Shown here piece after piece: positions 8,780-18,341 of a stretch of DNA of 64,000 bases. The first letter of the stretch is position 1; each line of letters opens with the position of its first letter. A program made the position numbers and the translations under genes. The notes under the pieces are model-generated. The model saw only the letters and a program-made list of their open reading frames with translations. It had not been told where the DNA came from and did no database searches. Location: contig SEBV01000001.1 of NCBI GenBank assembly GCA_004172865.1, forward strand, positions 186,001-250,000, read 5' to 3'. The stretch comes from Gammaproteobacteria bacterium (GTDB taxonomy: Bacteria > Pseudomonadota > Gammaproteobacteria > Pseudomonadales > Cellvibrionaceae).

Positions 8780-10750
8780 TTACTTATTGGGACAGCGTTT
8801 CACCACTGGCGTAAGCCACAAACCATGGTCACAGCGGTTGGACATTCCGGCTTCGGTAATAAAGCTGATTTTCTTTGCGTGTTGAAGCGGAACAGTAGTG
8901 AATTTCACTTGGCCTGGTTTCATCGTGTGGCTATCAAAAGCTTCTTTATCGTCCAGCAAAATTTTGAATCGCAGGCCTTCGGAGCAGCCGCCGCTGGATG
9001 CCAGGCCCATACCTATCTCCAAACTTTCGGCAGGCTCATTGAGTGTAAGGCTCCAGTCGCTATCGCCATGAATACCAAAACCGCGCGTAAAACGCTGGTC
9101 GGCAATCGGCAAACCGGTTTCAGTACTATCGACTTCGCGATCAATCGCGACTGTACTGAGATCCTGATGTCCGGTTAATTGCCAAACTTCCAAGGGCCTA
9201 TAGCACATGAGCGTTTGAGTGTCTTTACGGGTTATCGCAGCGTAATTGCCGAAGGTTTTGATGTCATAAGCCAGCAGGTCAAATTTCGCCAACTCGGAAA
9301 TATGCGCAACCCAATAGGACTGTTTACTAAGTTCTTCGGGGTGAATGCCGAATTTAAAGCGCCCGAAATTTTCCACAGTTTGGAAAGGGGATGTCGGGTC
9401 AGGAATTCCTACCGTAGCGACATATTCTTTTGGGCTGGGCGTGGCGAAAAATAACGTGGAGGTGTAGACACTATTGCCCGTAATGATTATCGGCGCATCT
9501 TTGGGTGCAACCTTGAGTGTGGCTTGTATGGCCTCGCCCAAACCAAGGAAAAAACTGTTGCCAATGCGCTCCTGCCAAGAGGTGAAATAGTGAATGGAGA
9601 AAAGCACTCCCAGTGAAAAGATACCTATCTGTGCAAGACTATTTAGCGTGGTTCTCGACGATAGCAACCACAAGCCGCGCCCGGACAGCCATAGCGAGGG
9701 CAGCCAAATAAGATTTACGCGATTGATATTGGCTGATGTGCAGAAACCGGTAAACAGCGCGCACAGCAACCACGCCAGCATCAGGCGATCAGTCAGGGAT
9801 TTTTCGCGAACGGAATACAAAATCCCCAGCATTAAAAAGGGTGTGAGTATCCAATATTGCACACCCCAGGTGGTGGTGGCGTTCCATGGCAAACCATCGT
9901 CCTGGCTACCCAATAACAAACGAATAACTTGAATGGCGTTGTTGGGAATTTCAGCCCAACCGCCCGGCGCGAGTGGCAAGAAAATACCGCTGTAGCGCGC
10001 TTCGCTCGGGTATTTAGGAATCGTGATTGGTCCCCAATGGATATGCCCGGTACCCACGCTGTTATTGACGATAAATACCATAATCGGCAGTGCGACTACG
10101 AATGCTGCCAGCGCACTCAACGCGAATGGTTTGATGGCAAACTGACGTTTATAGCCAACAAAAATCCACGCGCACAACATAAAAATCGGCGAGAAAAAGT
10201 AGGCAGTCCCGTAGGCGTAAACCGACGATGCCAACAATGCAGAACCAAACGGCAGCCAGCGGTAATCATCGCGCGCGCGCGCAAAACAATAGGTCGCGAA
10301 GAGGACAATCGCAGGCGCAGCATTGGATTCCAGCGCCCAGCGCGACGCCATGATATGCCACGGACTAGTGGCGATTATCAGCAACGCCCAAAGCCCCATA
10401 TGGGTTCCGGAACGCTTGCCCAATCGCCAAAAAATCCAGACAGATAGAATTCCCATGCATGCGGCAGCGAGACGAATGCTGGTTACTGTGAGCCCAAAAA
10501 TGGCGATAAACGGCATGGATAAATACGCGTAAAGCGCATTCTGGCCGCTGCCCCAGGCGATAAAATGCACCGGCCAACTGACGCCATGGCGGTCGATACC
10601 TTCTTTCAACAGTGCCCAGGCATCGTAGCCAGTAGAGGCTTCATCCTGATTGAGTCCGCCCGGCATATCGCCAATCCAGAGGATGCGAATTGACGCCGCC
10701 AGTACAAAAATTAGCAGCGGCCACGCCGGAGTTTTGAGGAAATTAAACAT
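8780..10750 (-). CDS. GT39/ArnT-type membrane glycosyltransferase with C-terminal NPCBM-like domain
   Basis: 656 residues. The first ~400 form a polytopic membrane domain starting with a helix, then the loop DMPGGLNQDEASTGYDAW, whose acidic pair after the first helix is the catalytic feature of lipid-phosphosugar-dependent (GT-C) transferases such as PMT, ArnT and GT39. The last ~110 residues are soluble (from about residue 545) and read like the NPCBM carbohydrate-binding module: GFGIHGDSDWSL, an acidic beta-sandwich, and a late SNRCDHGLWLTPV. ATG at 10750 overlaps the upstream acyltransferase by 8 bp, suggesting translational coupling. The pair probably decorates an envelope glycan. The module assignment is by pattern only. 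Confidence 0.78.
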   Translation of the reverse strand: MFNFLKTPAWPLLIFVLAASIRILWIGDMPGGLNQDEASTGYDAWALLKEGIDRHGVSWPVHFIAWGSGQNALYAYLSMPFIAIFGLTVTSIRLAAACMGILSVWIFWRLGKRSGTHMGLWALLIIATSPWHIMASRWALESNAAPAIVLFATYCFARARDDYRWLPFGSALLASSVYAYGTAYFFSPIFMLCAWIFVGYKRQFAIKPFALSALAAFVVALPIMVFIVNNSVGTGHIHWGPITIPKYPSEARYSGIFLPLAPGGWAEIPNNAIQVIRLLLGSQDDGLPWNATTTWGVQYWILTPFLMLGILYSVREKSLTDRLMLAWLLCALFTGFCTSANINRVNLIWLPSLWLSGRGLWLLSSRTTLNSLAQIGIFSLGVLFSIHYFTSWQERIGNSFFLGLGEAIQATLKVAPKDAPIIITGNSVYTSTLFFATPSPKEYVATVGIPDPTSPFQTVENFGRFKFGIHPEELSKQSYWVAHISELAKFDLLAYDIKTFGNYAAITRKDTQTLMCYRPLEVWQLTGHQDLSTVAIDREVDSTETGLPIADQRFTRGFGIHGDSDWSLTLNEPAESLEIGMGLASSGGCSEGLRFKILLDDKEAFDSHTMKPGQVKFTTVPLQHAKKISFITEAGMSNRCDHGLWLTPVVKRCPNK

Positions 10751-11993
10751 TGTTTTTCTCCTCAGAATCTGACCTGCCGTGAATACTAATTGAGGGTGCT
10801 GCGTTGGATTTGGCTGAATGGAAATTGCGTAATGCGTTGGTAAGGCGCGACACCGATTTGATGGCAGGCCATTCAATCCAATACCAGGACAAGGTTGAAA
10901 CCCCAACTAAAATCGGCGTACAGACAAAGATCACCAGCCAATAGTGGAAATTGCTCAGGTGCTGGGCGATTTGACTACCGAGGCCATAATTCAATACCAG
11001 GTAGAGGGTGAGGCCGTGCATTAGGTAAATTCCGTAACTCACGGTGCTCAGCGAGCGAGCGGCGCGGCTACTAAGTATGCCGAACAGGTTCGCGCCGCAG
11101 GCGATAAACGACATACACACGGTCAAAATCAGCAAGCGAGTGTAATAAAAGTTGCCGGTGTCGAATACGGTGTAGGCAATCACCAATCCTGCTAGTAAAA
11201 CCCAATTGGTGCCCTTGCCGCGGTGCAATTGTCGTAGCCAAGGTGTGCGCGCAACGAATGCTGCGAAGCCGCCACCTGCAAATCCAAACAAAAGCGTTGA
11301 GTCCAGTTGCCAAAGAGAGAAACTGAGGATGCAAGCCACGCTTAATATCAACCAAATACCGGAATTAGCTTTGCCTTTCGCGCCGACTAATAACCCGAGT
11401 GCGGGTAAACAAAAGTAGAAAAACCATTCGTAGGGCAACGTCCAAATAACACCGGCAACCATCAGGTGAGTATTGCCGTGGGCATTAATATCTGGGTGGC
11501 CGGGGATGGTAAACAGCAGCCAGGAAATAATATTGCTGCGCAAGGTTTTTGTATCTTCAAGTTGGATAAAACTACTTTCTATGGCGATGATGGCCACGAT
11601 TACGCCGACCAGCGTGATGTAAAGTGGAGTAAGCCGTAAAAATCGTGAACAGAATAATTTCAACCAATCGATTTCGCGCGTGCGACCTTCCAATAATTTA
11701 TTAAAGAACAAAAATCCGCTCAACATAAAAAACAGGCAAACGCTGGTATCCCCAAAGTTGTTGTATAGGCCAGAGTCGCTGCCGTTCCAACCTTTGAGAT
11801 GGGAATAGTTAAACCAATAAACTGAGTGATGCAGAAAGACAAAAAGTGCCAAAAAGCCGCGAATTCCGTCGATACTGGCGAATTCGTGGTTATCGGTAGC
11901 GGATGTATCTCTAACCAACAGGCGCGCAGAGGCTAGAGCTATAAGCGTTACCAAGAGTGCAGGTAAGAGGCCTGTAGTCGTGAACAGCGACAT
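10743..11993 (-). CDS. Acyltransferase 3 family membrane protein (OafA/YrhL-like)
   Basis: 416-residue integral membrane O-acyltransferase with about ten helices. The conserved early motif is present: DGIRGFLALFVFLHHS, with the catalytic His in the HH pair, followed by FFMLSGFLFF. Family members move acetyl or other acyl groups onto O-antigen, peptidoglycan or exported polysaccharide. ATG at 11993 has a CGGA site upstream and is preferred over a TTG at 12011. Its 3' end overlaps the glycosyltransferase start, so the two form one unit inserted between pth and ychF. Confidence 0.87.
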   Translation of the reverse strand: MSLFTTTGLLPALLVTLIALASARLLVRDTSATDNHEFASIDGIRGFLALFVFLHHSVYWFNYSHLKGWNGSDSGLYNNFGDTSVCLFFMLSGFLFFNKLLEGRTREIDWLKLFCSRFLRLTPLYITLVGVIVAIIAIESSFIQLEDTKTLRSNIISWLLFTIPGHPDINAHGNTHLMVAGVIWTLPYEWFFYFCLPALGLLVGAKGKANSGIWLILSVACILSFSLWQLDSTLLFGFAGGGFAAFVARTPWLRQLHRGKGTNWVLLAGLVIAYTVFDTGNFYYTRLLILTVCMSFIACGANLFGILSSRAARSLSTVSYGIYLMHGLTLYLVLNYGLGSQIAQHLSNFHYWLVIFVCTPILVGVSTLSWYWIEWPAIKSVSRLTNALRNFHSAKSNAAPSISIHGRSDSEEKNNV

Positions 11994-12203
11994 TTTTATT
12001 TTTCCGATCAAGTGGCAGCGGGTTGATTATTTTAGTAGCGCGACCGAATCAAAGTTGTCCCGTTCTTGTTTTAATTATCGTGTTATTTCGACAGAGAGAG
12101 GGATGTTGGCGCGCGATGCTAACAAAGTCGCCGATCGAAAGGAATTTTATTCAACTCGTGATCGCAAATTTGTTAATAAAGCGAGACTTGGCAACACTAA
12201 GCG

Positions 12204-12797
12204 CTATTTTTTCGGTTCGGTATGCAGATTTTTCATCGCCGTATTCCAATCGCCTTTTACGGCTTCCGGCAGGCATTTAGTTGCGCGATAGATGGCGTCG
12301 TCAGTGAGTTGTTGTTCGCTTTGCGGGGCGCGTTTCAATACAAAGTTAGCGACCAGCGGTGCTGAACCAGGGTGACCAATTCCAAGGCGCAAACGCGGGA
12401 AGTTTTGATTATTGCCGAAGGCGCTGATGATATCGCGCAAACCATTATGACCGCCGTGGCCGCCGCCGTGTTTAAAGCGTGCAATTCCCGGAGCGAGATC
12501 GAGTTCATCGTGAGCGACCAACACTGCAGCGGGTTCTATCTTGAAAAAATTCGCCATAGAGCCGACGGATTGTCCGCTGCGGTTCATGTAGGTGGTAGGG
12601 ATGAGCAAACGCAAATCCTGCCCTTGGTAATTAATGCGTGCAGTGAGCCCAAAATATTTGTTATCAGCTACGAGATTAGCCCCCGTTTGCCGCGCCAGTT
12701 CAAACACAAAATCGGCTCCCGCGTTATGGCGAGTGCGATCATATTCGCTGCCGGGATTACCCAGGCCGACGATAAGTTGAATAGTGGTGTTGGTCAT
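12204..12797 (-). CDS. pth: Peptidyl-tRNA hydrolase
   Basis: 197-residue enzyme that releases peptides from peptidyl-tRNA that dropped off ribosomes. The hallmark [18 protein letters not shown] at the N-terminus holds the catalytic His and the conserved Asn. Later motifs ([41 protein letters not shown]) complete the fold. Located after rplY in the usual order, behind that gene's terminator. Confidence 0.97.
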   Translation of the reverse strand: MTNTTIQLIVGLGNPGSEYDRTRHNAGADFVFELARQTGANLVADNKYFGLTARINYQGQDLRLLIPTTYMNRSGQSVGSMANFFKIEPAAVLVAHDELDLAPGIARFKHGGGHGGHNGLRDIISAFGNNQNFPRLRLGIGHPGSAPLVANFVLKRAPQSEQQLTDDAIYRATKCLPEAVKGDWNTAMKNLHTEPKK

Positions 12798-12837
12798 TTT
12801 GAGGTATCTCGTGACTGGTAATAGCTATGCATAAAAA

Positions 12838-12867
12838 AAGGGGCAGAAGATAAATCCTCTGCCCCTC
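12838..12867 (-). terminator. Terminator of rplY
   Basis: On the minus strand GGGGCAGAGG pairs with the matching TCTGCCCC and is followed by a T run, between the rplY stop and pth. Confidence 0.85.
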
Positions 12868-12898
12868 TCATGCAACTATAAGATTCTGCTAGTAAGGA

Positions 12899-13513
12899 TT
12901 ACTCAGCAGCAGCTTCTTCAGTTGTACCTTTCGGCTTAACGATGGTAGCAACAGCCAAATCGTGATCTGCGCCGTGAGCAAGAGCAACAGAAGTCACGCC
13001 GCTTGGCAATTTAAGATCAGAAATGTGGATGATGGTGCCGATTTCAGCGTTGCCCAAATCAACTTCGATAAATTCTGGCAGGTTGTGTGGCAAGGTTGAA
13101 ACTTCGATTTGAGTAAGGTTATGAATAACTTTACCACCTTGAATTTTCACGCCTTTGCTGGTTGCTTCGTTAATGAAGTGCAGCGGTACATGAGTAGTCA
13201 AGCGAGTAGTTTTGTCGATACGCAAAAAGTCAGCGTGCAAAACCAATGGTTTAGCTGGGTGACGTTGCAAATCTTTCAGGATCACGTCTTGCGCAACGCC
13301 ATCAACATTCAAGCTGATGATGTGTGAGTAAAACGCTTCGTGTTCCAAGTGCTTCAACAATTCATTGTGAGACACGCTTACGCTAACTGGTGCAACAGTG
13401 CCACCGTACACAACACCTGGTACTTGGCCAGCCAAACGACGTAGGCGGCGGCTCGCACCTTTCCCTAAATCGTTACGGGCTGTTGCATCTAATTTAAAGT
13501 CTTCTTGAGACAT
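12899..13513 (-). CDS. rplY: 50S ribosomal protein L25/general stress protein Ctc
   Basis: 204-residue L25 of the long (TL5/Ctc) type: an N-terminal 5S rRNA-binding beta-barrel (KGASRRLRRLAGQVPGVVYGG, typical of L25) and a C-terminal extension absent from the 94-residue E. coli protein, ending in an acidic/Ala tail. ATG at 13513 has a GAGGAAG site upstream; the longer frame to 13570 has none. Sits between prs and pth, as in Pseudomonas and relatives. Confidence 0.96.
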   Translation of the reverse strand: MSQEDFKLDATARNDLGKGASRRLRRLAGQVPGVVYGGTVAPVSVSVSHNELLKHLEHEAFYSHIISLNVDGVAQDVILKDLQRHPAKPLVLHADFLRIDKTTRLTTHVPLHFINEATSKGVKIQGGKVIHNLTQIEVSTLPHNLPEFIEVDLGNAEIGTIIHISDLKLPSGVTSVALAHGADHDLAVATIVKPKGTTEEAAAE

Positions 13514-13675
13514 GGTTACTTCCTCGGTTATTGAGACATTTGCACGGCGTAGCGAGCGATGGCAGAACAAGGCAAAATTGTTAAAAAAGCGGAGTTTACA
13601 TGTAGTAAATGAGCATTTTTTAACAATTTTTAACGCGGTTATGTCGAGCGCAGTAGTCGTGCATGTGTCTCATGT

Positions 13676-13739
13676 CTGTTAGATCCGCGACCAGAACCTA
13701 ACAGGGGTTAATTGCTCTCATTCAATAGTAATGAGAGCA
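13676..13739 (-). promoter_or_regulatory. Two inverted repeats between prs and rplY
   Basis: CTGTTAG/CTAACAG (13676-13682 with 13698-13704) lies next to TGCTCTCATT/AATGAGAGCA (13713-13722 with 13730-13739). Neither is followed by a T run on the minus strand, so they are not simple terminators. They could be prs 3' processing structures or an L25 leader; this is only a suggestion. Confidence 0.35.
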
Positions 13740-13755
13740 GTGGTTCCAAGCCGAT

Positions 13756-14697
13756 TTATCTAAACATCGCACTCAGAGATTCTTCATTGCTCAAGCGGCG
13801 CATAGCTTCCGCGAGCATTCTGGATAAAGTCAGCTGACGCACTTTGGTACAGTTCTTTATCGCATCGCTCAATGGAATGGAGTCGGTAACGACCAATTCA
13901 TCCAACACTGAGTTATTCAAATTCTCTACTGCCTTGCCCGACAACACCGGGTGAGTTGCATAGGCAATTACGCGTTTCGCGCCTTGGTCTTTCAAGGCTT
14001 TAGCGGCACTGCACAAGGTACCAGCGGTATCGACCATATCGTCGACCAGCAAACAGGTGCGACCATCGATTTCACCGATAATATGCATCACTTCTGCAAC
14101 ATTGGCGCGTGGGCGACGTTTATCGATAATCGCCAAATCAATGCCTAATTGCTTGGCTACCGCACGGGCACGAACCACGCCGCCGATATCCGGTGAAACC
14201 ACAATCAGGTTTTCAAATTTTTGTTGTTCAATGTCTTCGAGTAAAACGGGTGAACCGTAAACGTTATCTACGGGTACATCGAAGAAGCCTTGAATTTGTT
14301 CTGCGTGCAGGTCAACTGTTAATACACGGTCAACACCTACACCAACCATCATGTCTGCTACAACTTTGGCAGTAATAGGCACACGCGCTGAACGCACGCG
14401 ACGATCCTGGCGGGCATAACCGAAGTAGGGTACCACTGCGGTGATACGGCCAGCGGATGCCCGACGCAGAGCATCGACCATCACGATTAATTCCATCAAG
14501 TTGTCGTTAGTAGGTGCGCAGGTAGGCTGCACCACAAACACATCGCGACCACGAACGTTTACATTTAATTCAACGGCAATCTCGCCATCGGAGAACTGAT
14601 CTACCGACGCATCACCCAGTGTCATACCGAGTTCATTAGCGATTTTTTTAGCCAGATCAGGATTAGCGTTACCGGTAAAGACCATAAAGTCAGTCAC
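13756..14697 (-). CDS. prs: Ribose-phosphate pyrophosphokinase (PRPP synthetase)
   Basis: 313 residues, the standard length. Makes PRPP from ribose 5-phosphate and ATP, the shared precursor for purines, pyrimidines, His, Trp and NAD. Visible: [12 protein letters not shown] start, the flexible-loop region [11 protein letters not shown], and the PRPP-binding motif [16 protein letters not shown] start at 14697 with an AAGG site gives the family length; the longer TTG-initiated frame (14757) would add 20 unusual residues. Downstream of ispE and tRNA-Gln as in Pseudomonas. Confidence 0.96.
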   Translation of the reverse strand: MTDFMVFTGNANPDLAKKIANELGMTLGDASVDQFSDGEIAVELNVNVRGRDVFVVQPTCAPTNDNLMELIVMVDALRRASAGRITAVVPYFGYARQDRRVRSARVPITAKVVADMMVGVGVDRVLTVDLHAEQIQGFFDVPVDNVYGSPVLLEDIEQQKFENLIVVSPDIGGVVRARAVAKQLGIDLAIIDKRRPRANVAEVMHIIGEIDGRTCLLVDDMVDTAGTLCSAAKALKDQGAKRVIAYATHPVLSGKAVENLNNSVLDELVVTDSIPLSDAIKNCTKVRQLTLSRMLAEAMRRLSNEESLSAMFR

Positions 14698-14913
14698 GTC
14701 AGATACCTTTGTGATTGCCAGTGATTGTGTGGATGCTAGTGCCGACGTTGTTCGCAAGATACGAATCAGAGTTTTTTAACCTTGGGAGACCCCAGGTAAA
14801 ACCCACCATATCGGTTTCGATTGCTGAACAAGGATAGATGAATATAGATGATGGTGTCATTGTTGATGTTTCAATTTAAGCAGCGTTTTACGCTAAACAA
14901 TGAACCTGAAAAA

Positions 14914-14988
14914 TGGCAGGGGCGGAAGGACTCGAACCTACGAATGGCGGGATCAAAACCCGCTGCCTTACCACTTGGCGACGCCCCT
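14914..14988 (-). tRNA. tRNA-Gln (anticodon UUG)
   Basis: A 75-nt cloverleaf on the minus strand. The acceptor stem AGGGGCG pairs with CGCCCCU, the anticodon loop holds TTG, the T-loop is GTTCGAGTC and CCA is encoded. Sits between ispE and prs, a conserved position. Confidence 0.96.
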
Positions 14989-15011
14989 ATTTTTTTAAAG
15001 CTACTATGCTT

Positions 15012-15863
15012 TCAATTTGAACCTGGAAGTAATCTGTAGAGCGGCGATTGATTAATGCCTTGCGCTACAAAACCGGGCAGATGTTTGGGTAAACGTTGCA
15101 ACACATTTTGCGCTGCTTCTGCCGTTGCGAACTGCGAAAAAACGCAGGCTCCGGTTCCGGTTAACTTTGCTGAGTAGCCGTGTTCTGTAAACCAGTTTAG
15201 TGCTTCATCAACTTGTGGATAAAGGCTTCTAACCAAGGCCTGACAGGCGTTTTGGCCACCCTGTTCAAGAAAGGCCGCCACTTTAATGGCAGGCGAGTCT
15301 CTTGTCAAATCTTTATGTGAAAAAACCTGCTGCGTGGATACGTGGCAATCAGGTTGCACAACTAAGAACCAATTTGCAGGCATTTCAATGGGTTGGAGCG
15401 CTTCGCCGACACCTTCCGCCCACGCCGTTTGGGCATTTACGAACACCGGAACGTCGGCCCCAAGTGCCAAACCAAGTTGTTGTAGTTGAATGCTGGATAA
15501 TCCGCATTGCCAGAGGTGGTTAAGTGCCACCAACGTTGTGGCTGCGTTACTGCTGCCGCCGCCGATTCCACCGCCCATAGGCAGGCGTTTTTCAAGGCGG
15601 ATATCAACACCAAGGGTCGTGCCGGTTTGCTTTCGCAAGCTGCGAACTGCTTTGATGATCAGGTTATCTTCAAAAGGTACGCCGGAAATGCCCGGTTGTA
15701 GCGTGACGCGACCATCATCGCGAAGGATAAATTCCAGAGTATCGCCATAGTTTATTAGCTGAAACAGGGTTTGCAGATTGTGATAGCCATCGGCGCGGCG
15801 GCCAGTAATATGCAAAAACAGGTTGAGTTTGGCAGGCGATAACAGACTTAAGGTTTTCGACAT
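15012..15863 (-). CDS. ispE: 4-diphosphocytidyl-2-C-methyl-D-erythritol kinase
   Basis: GHMP kinase of the MEP isoprenoid pathway, 283 residues. It phosphorylates the 2-hydroxyl of CDP-ME. Motifs: [21 protein letters not shown] at the N-terminus and the ATP-binding loop [15 protein letters not shown]. The start ATG (15863) immediately follows the lolB stop, so lolB and ispE are co-transcribed and probably coupled. Confidence 0.96.
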   Translation of the reverse strand: MSKTLSLLSPAKLNLFLHITGRRADGYHNLQTLFQLINYGDTLEFILRDDGRVTLQPGISGVPFEDNLIIKAVRSLRKQTGTTLGVDIRLEKRLPMGGGIGGGSSNAATTLVALNHLWQCGLSSIQLQQLGLALGADVPVFVNAQTAWAEGVGEALQPIEMPANWFLVVQPDCHVSTQQVFSHKDLTRDSPAIKVAAFLEQGGQNACQALVRSLYPQVDEALNWFTEHGYSAKLTGTGACVFSQFATAEAAQNVLQRLPKHLPGFVAQGINQSPLYRLLPGSN

Positions 15864-15865
15864 AA

Positions 15866-16492
15866 TCAATTCTTGGTTTCAGGTTCGAACAGCCATTCGC
15901 GCACAGCGAGCGTTAATCGAACATCCTTATATTCAGCAACTATGCGCCCTGGCATGGCTAAGCCATCTTTGCTGGTGGCAAGATAATCGCCATAAGTGAC
16001 TTTCCACCCGAGTTGTTCAAGTTCACCAATCAAGCCTTGGGCATTGGGCGTGAAGTGCGTGACTTTACTATTGGGATCGGGCAGGCCGCGTACCCAGAAT
16101 GCCAGTTGGGTGACAGGAATATTCCAGCCGGAATTTTTGCGGATCAACTCTTCAGCGGTCTTGGCCGTTTTTGGCGGTTGGTCCGCTTCAGTGAGGGTGA
16201 CACTATTCGGTTGGCCATCAATCGTGAGTTTTCCTGAACCAAAAGGACCGCTGAGGTCGATGTGGTAGGCGCGACCAATTTGCTGCCACTTAAGACTGGC
16301 GTTACCACCATCGTTAGGTACTTTCACAGCAAGTTTGCCGATAGCTTGCCAATTATCAATAGCGTCCACCTGGGCTTTATGGTTTGCCCAATCCTGACTA
16401 ATAAGCGGTGCTTTTGGCGCTTGATGCGCACATCCACTCAAGACTAGGGCGATAAATATGAGTTGCAGCCATGAAGTTTGAAAAACGCGCAT
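15866..16492 (-). CDS. lolB: Outer-membrane lipoprotein LolB
   Basis: 208-residue lipoprotein with signal peptide and lipobox LVLSGC. LolB takes lipoproteins from LolA and inserts them in the outer membrane. Supporting segments are [22 protein letters not shown] and [12 protein letters not shown], both typical of LolB, plus the conserved position between a TPR protein and ispE. Confidence 0.94.
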   Translation of the reverse strand: MRVFQTSWLQLIFIALVLSGCAHQAPKAPLISQDWANHKAQVDAIDNWQAIGKLAVKVPNDGGNASLKWQQIGRAYHIDLSGPFGSGKLTIDGQPNSVTLTEADQPPKTAKTAEELIRKNSGWNIPVTQLAFWVRGLPDPNSKVTHFTPNAQGLIGELEQLGWKVTYGDYLATSKDGLAMPGRIVAEYKDVRLTLAVREWLFEPETKN

Positions 16493-16506
16493 GAATGATC
16501 CGTAAA

Positions 16507-18210
16507 TTATTCGGCTTTAAGCCGTTTCATGGTGGAGGTGATTGTGCTGTCATCCGGCGCTTGTTTCATACCCTCCTGCCAGATTTGGCGGGCCTCTTCC
16601 TGAGCGCCGGTCACCCACAAAGCTTCACCAAGATGCGCCGCCACCGCTGGTTCCTGATAGCTCGTGTAAGCCTGGCGCAGTTCGCGAATTGCCTCTACAT
16701 ATTTGCCCTGGCGATAATGAAGCCAGCCGAGGCTGTCGATAATTACCGGATCATCCGGCTTCAAGTTGTGGGCTTTGGTCAGCACTTCTTCGGCTTCGCG
16801 ATACGAGAGCGGGTCGTCGGTCAGCATGTAACCTAATGAGTTGAGCGCAACTATGTTATTAGGTTCAAATTGCAAAATGCGGCGCAGATCGCGCTCCGCA
16901 TCCGCTTTTTGGTTGCGTTGGATGTACAACATGGCGCGCGCATAAAACAGTTTGCTGTTATTGCCGAGGCTCGCAAGCGCTTCGTTGAGCACCTTTTCAC
17001 CTTCGGCCAGATAATTGTGTTTAATCAACGCCTGCGAATGTAGCAAATATAGGCTTTCGGATTGATCGGGGAAACGAGTGCGAACGCGGTTCATATGTTG
17101 TTGCGCGCTAATAAAGTCGCCCTGACGGATAAAAATATCCAACAAGCTGATAGTCGCTGATAAAAAGTCGTTGCCGCGTTCAACCTGCAAATAGTTAAAA
17201 ATCGCCTCTTGCCAATTTTCCTGAGCTTCGGCCAATCGACCTAAATAATAATGCGCTGTAGACGTGTGGGTTTCGGTATCCAACAATTTTTCAAAAGCCC
17301 GGTTAGCGGCTTTGTAATCTTTGCGTTCCATGGCGATGATGCCCAGCGACAAAATAGCATCCGCATTTTTGGGTTGCTGCTTGGCGATAATCGCAAACTG
17401 TTGCTGCGCCAGCGCCAAATCGTAATGGGTAAGGATATTAGCGTACTGATTGCGCAGGCTGATATTGTCCGGGTAAAAGGTCAGCAAATCTGCCATTTTG
17501 GCGATAGCTTCGCGGTCGCGCTTTAATTCGTGCAACAAATTCGCTTCGAGGATTGCCGCTGGAATACTGCGGGGATAAGCCTTGAGTGCATTCTGCGCAT
17601 AGGTCATAGCTTCATCGAAATTGTTTTGTTGTTGCAGCAACAAACCAATTCCCACCAGCACTTGCTCATCGTGCGTGTAGCGCGGCAGCAGGTTTTTAAA
17701 GCCTTGCAACAAGCGGTCGCGCTGCGGTTTGGTCAAAGTCTCTGCGCTGGCGGCGATATTTTGAAACAGGGGTTCGCCGCCTTGATTGTAGAGGCGCTTG
17801 GACATCTCAAAAGCTTCCAACAAACGCCCGGCTTGCATCAATGCAAGGGACGCATTTGCCAGCGCTTCTTTATCTTTAGGCGCTTTTTCCGCCCACAGCA
17901 GCGACATATCCAACCCAGTTTGAGTAGCGCCAAGGTAGCGCGCAATCATGGTCGCGCGGGCAGCTACTTGTGGGTCTCGGGTGATTTTGGCTTGCTGCAC
18001 ATAATTTGTAAGCGCGACATCGTATTGTTGACGGCTGCCGGCAATTTCGGCGGTGAGAAGCGAGTAGAGTGCATCCGCCGAAAATTTGCGTTCGATAGGT
18101 TTGGGTGGCGGTACGGGAGCGGCCGTTTGCGCATAAAGCTTGGTGCTGTGGCTGCAAAAAATTGCGTAGCCAAGCAGCGAGGTAAGCAATGTAAAAGGGC
18201 GCAATGTCAT
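16507..18210 (-). CDS. TPR-repeat exported protein upstream of lolB
   Basis: 567 residues: a signal peptide (LLTSLLGYAIFCSHSTKLYAQT) followed by many tetratricopeptide repeats through the whole chain, with canonical repeat ends such as DDPVIIDSLGWLHYRQGKYVEAI. A TPR protein in this position ahead of lolB is widespread in pseudomonads and relatives; its precise role is not settled, though envelope assembly is likely. ATG at 18210 restores a proper signal peptide; the longer frame from 18255 does not. Only 14 bp separate it from lolB. Confidence 0.85.
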   Translation of the reverse strand: MTLRPFTLLTSLLGYAIFCSHSTKLYAQTAAPVPPPKPIERKFSADALYSLLTAEIAGSRQQYDVALTNYVQQAKITRDPQVAARATMIARYLGATQTGLDMSLLWAEKAPKDKEALANASLALMQAGRLLEAFEMSKRLYNQGGEPLFQNIAASAETLTKPQRDRLLQGFKNLLPRYTHDEQVLVGIGLLLQQQNNFDEAMTYAQNALKAYPRSIPAAILEANLLHELKRDREAIAKMADLLTFYPDNISLRNQYANILTHYDLALAQQQFAIIAKQQPKNADAILSLGIIAMERKDYKAANRAFEKLLDTETHTSTAHYYLGRLAEAQENWQEAIFNYLQVERGNDFLSATISLLDIFIRQGDFISAQQHMNRVRTRFPDQSESLYLLHSQALIKHNYLAEGEKVLNEALASLGNNSKLFYARAMLYIQRNQKADAERDLRRILQFEPNNIVALNSLGYMLTDDPLSYREAEEVLTKAHNLKPDDPVIIDSLGWLHYRQGKYVEAIRELRQAYTSYQEPAVAAHLGEALWVTGAQEEARQIWQEGMKQAPDDSTITSTMKRLKAE

Positions 18211-18341
18211 GGGATATTCGGTGGCAAAAAGGCTGAAATCGCTGATTCCTGGCATGCTGCAGCGGGCTGCTCATCATAAACATCCACGCAATTTAGTGCG
18301 AGTGATATATTCTCACCCCACACGATTTTGGGAGTCATTCA

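Noticed and set aside
17530-18279. 249-residue plus-strand frame opposite the TPR gene
   Set aside because: Shadow of the TPR repeats; the minus-strand protein has a signal peptide and clear TPR consensus.
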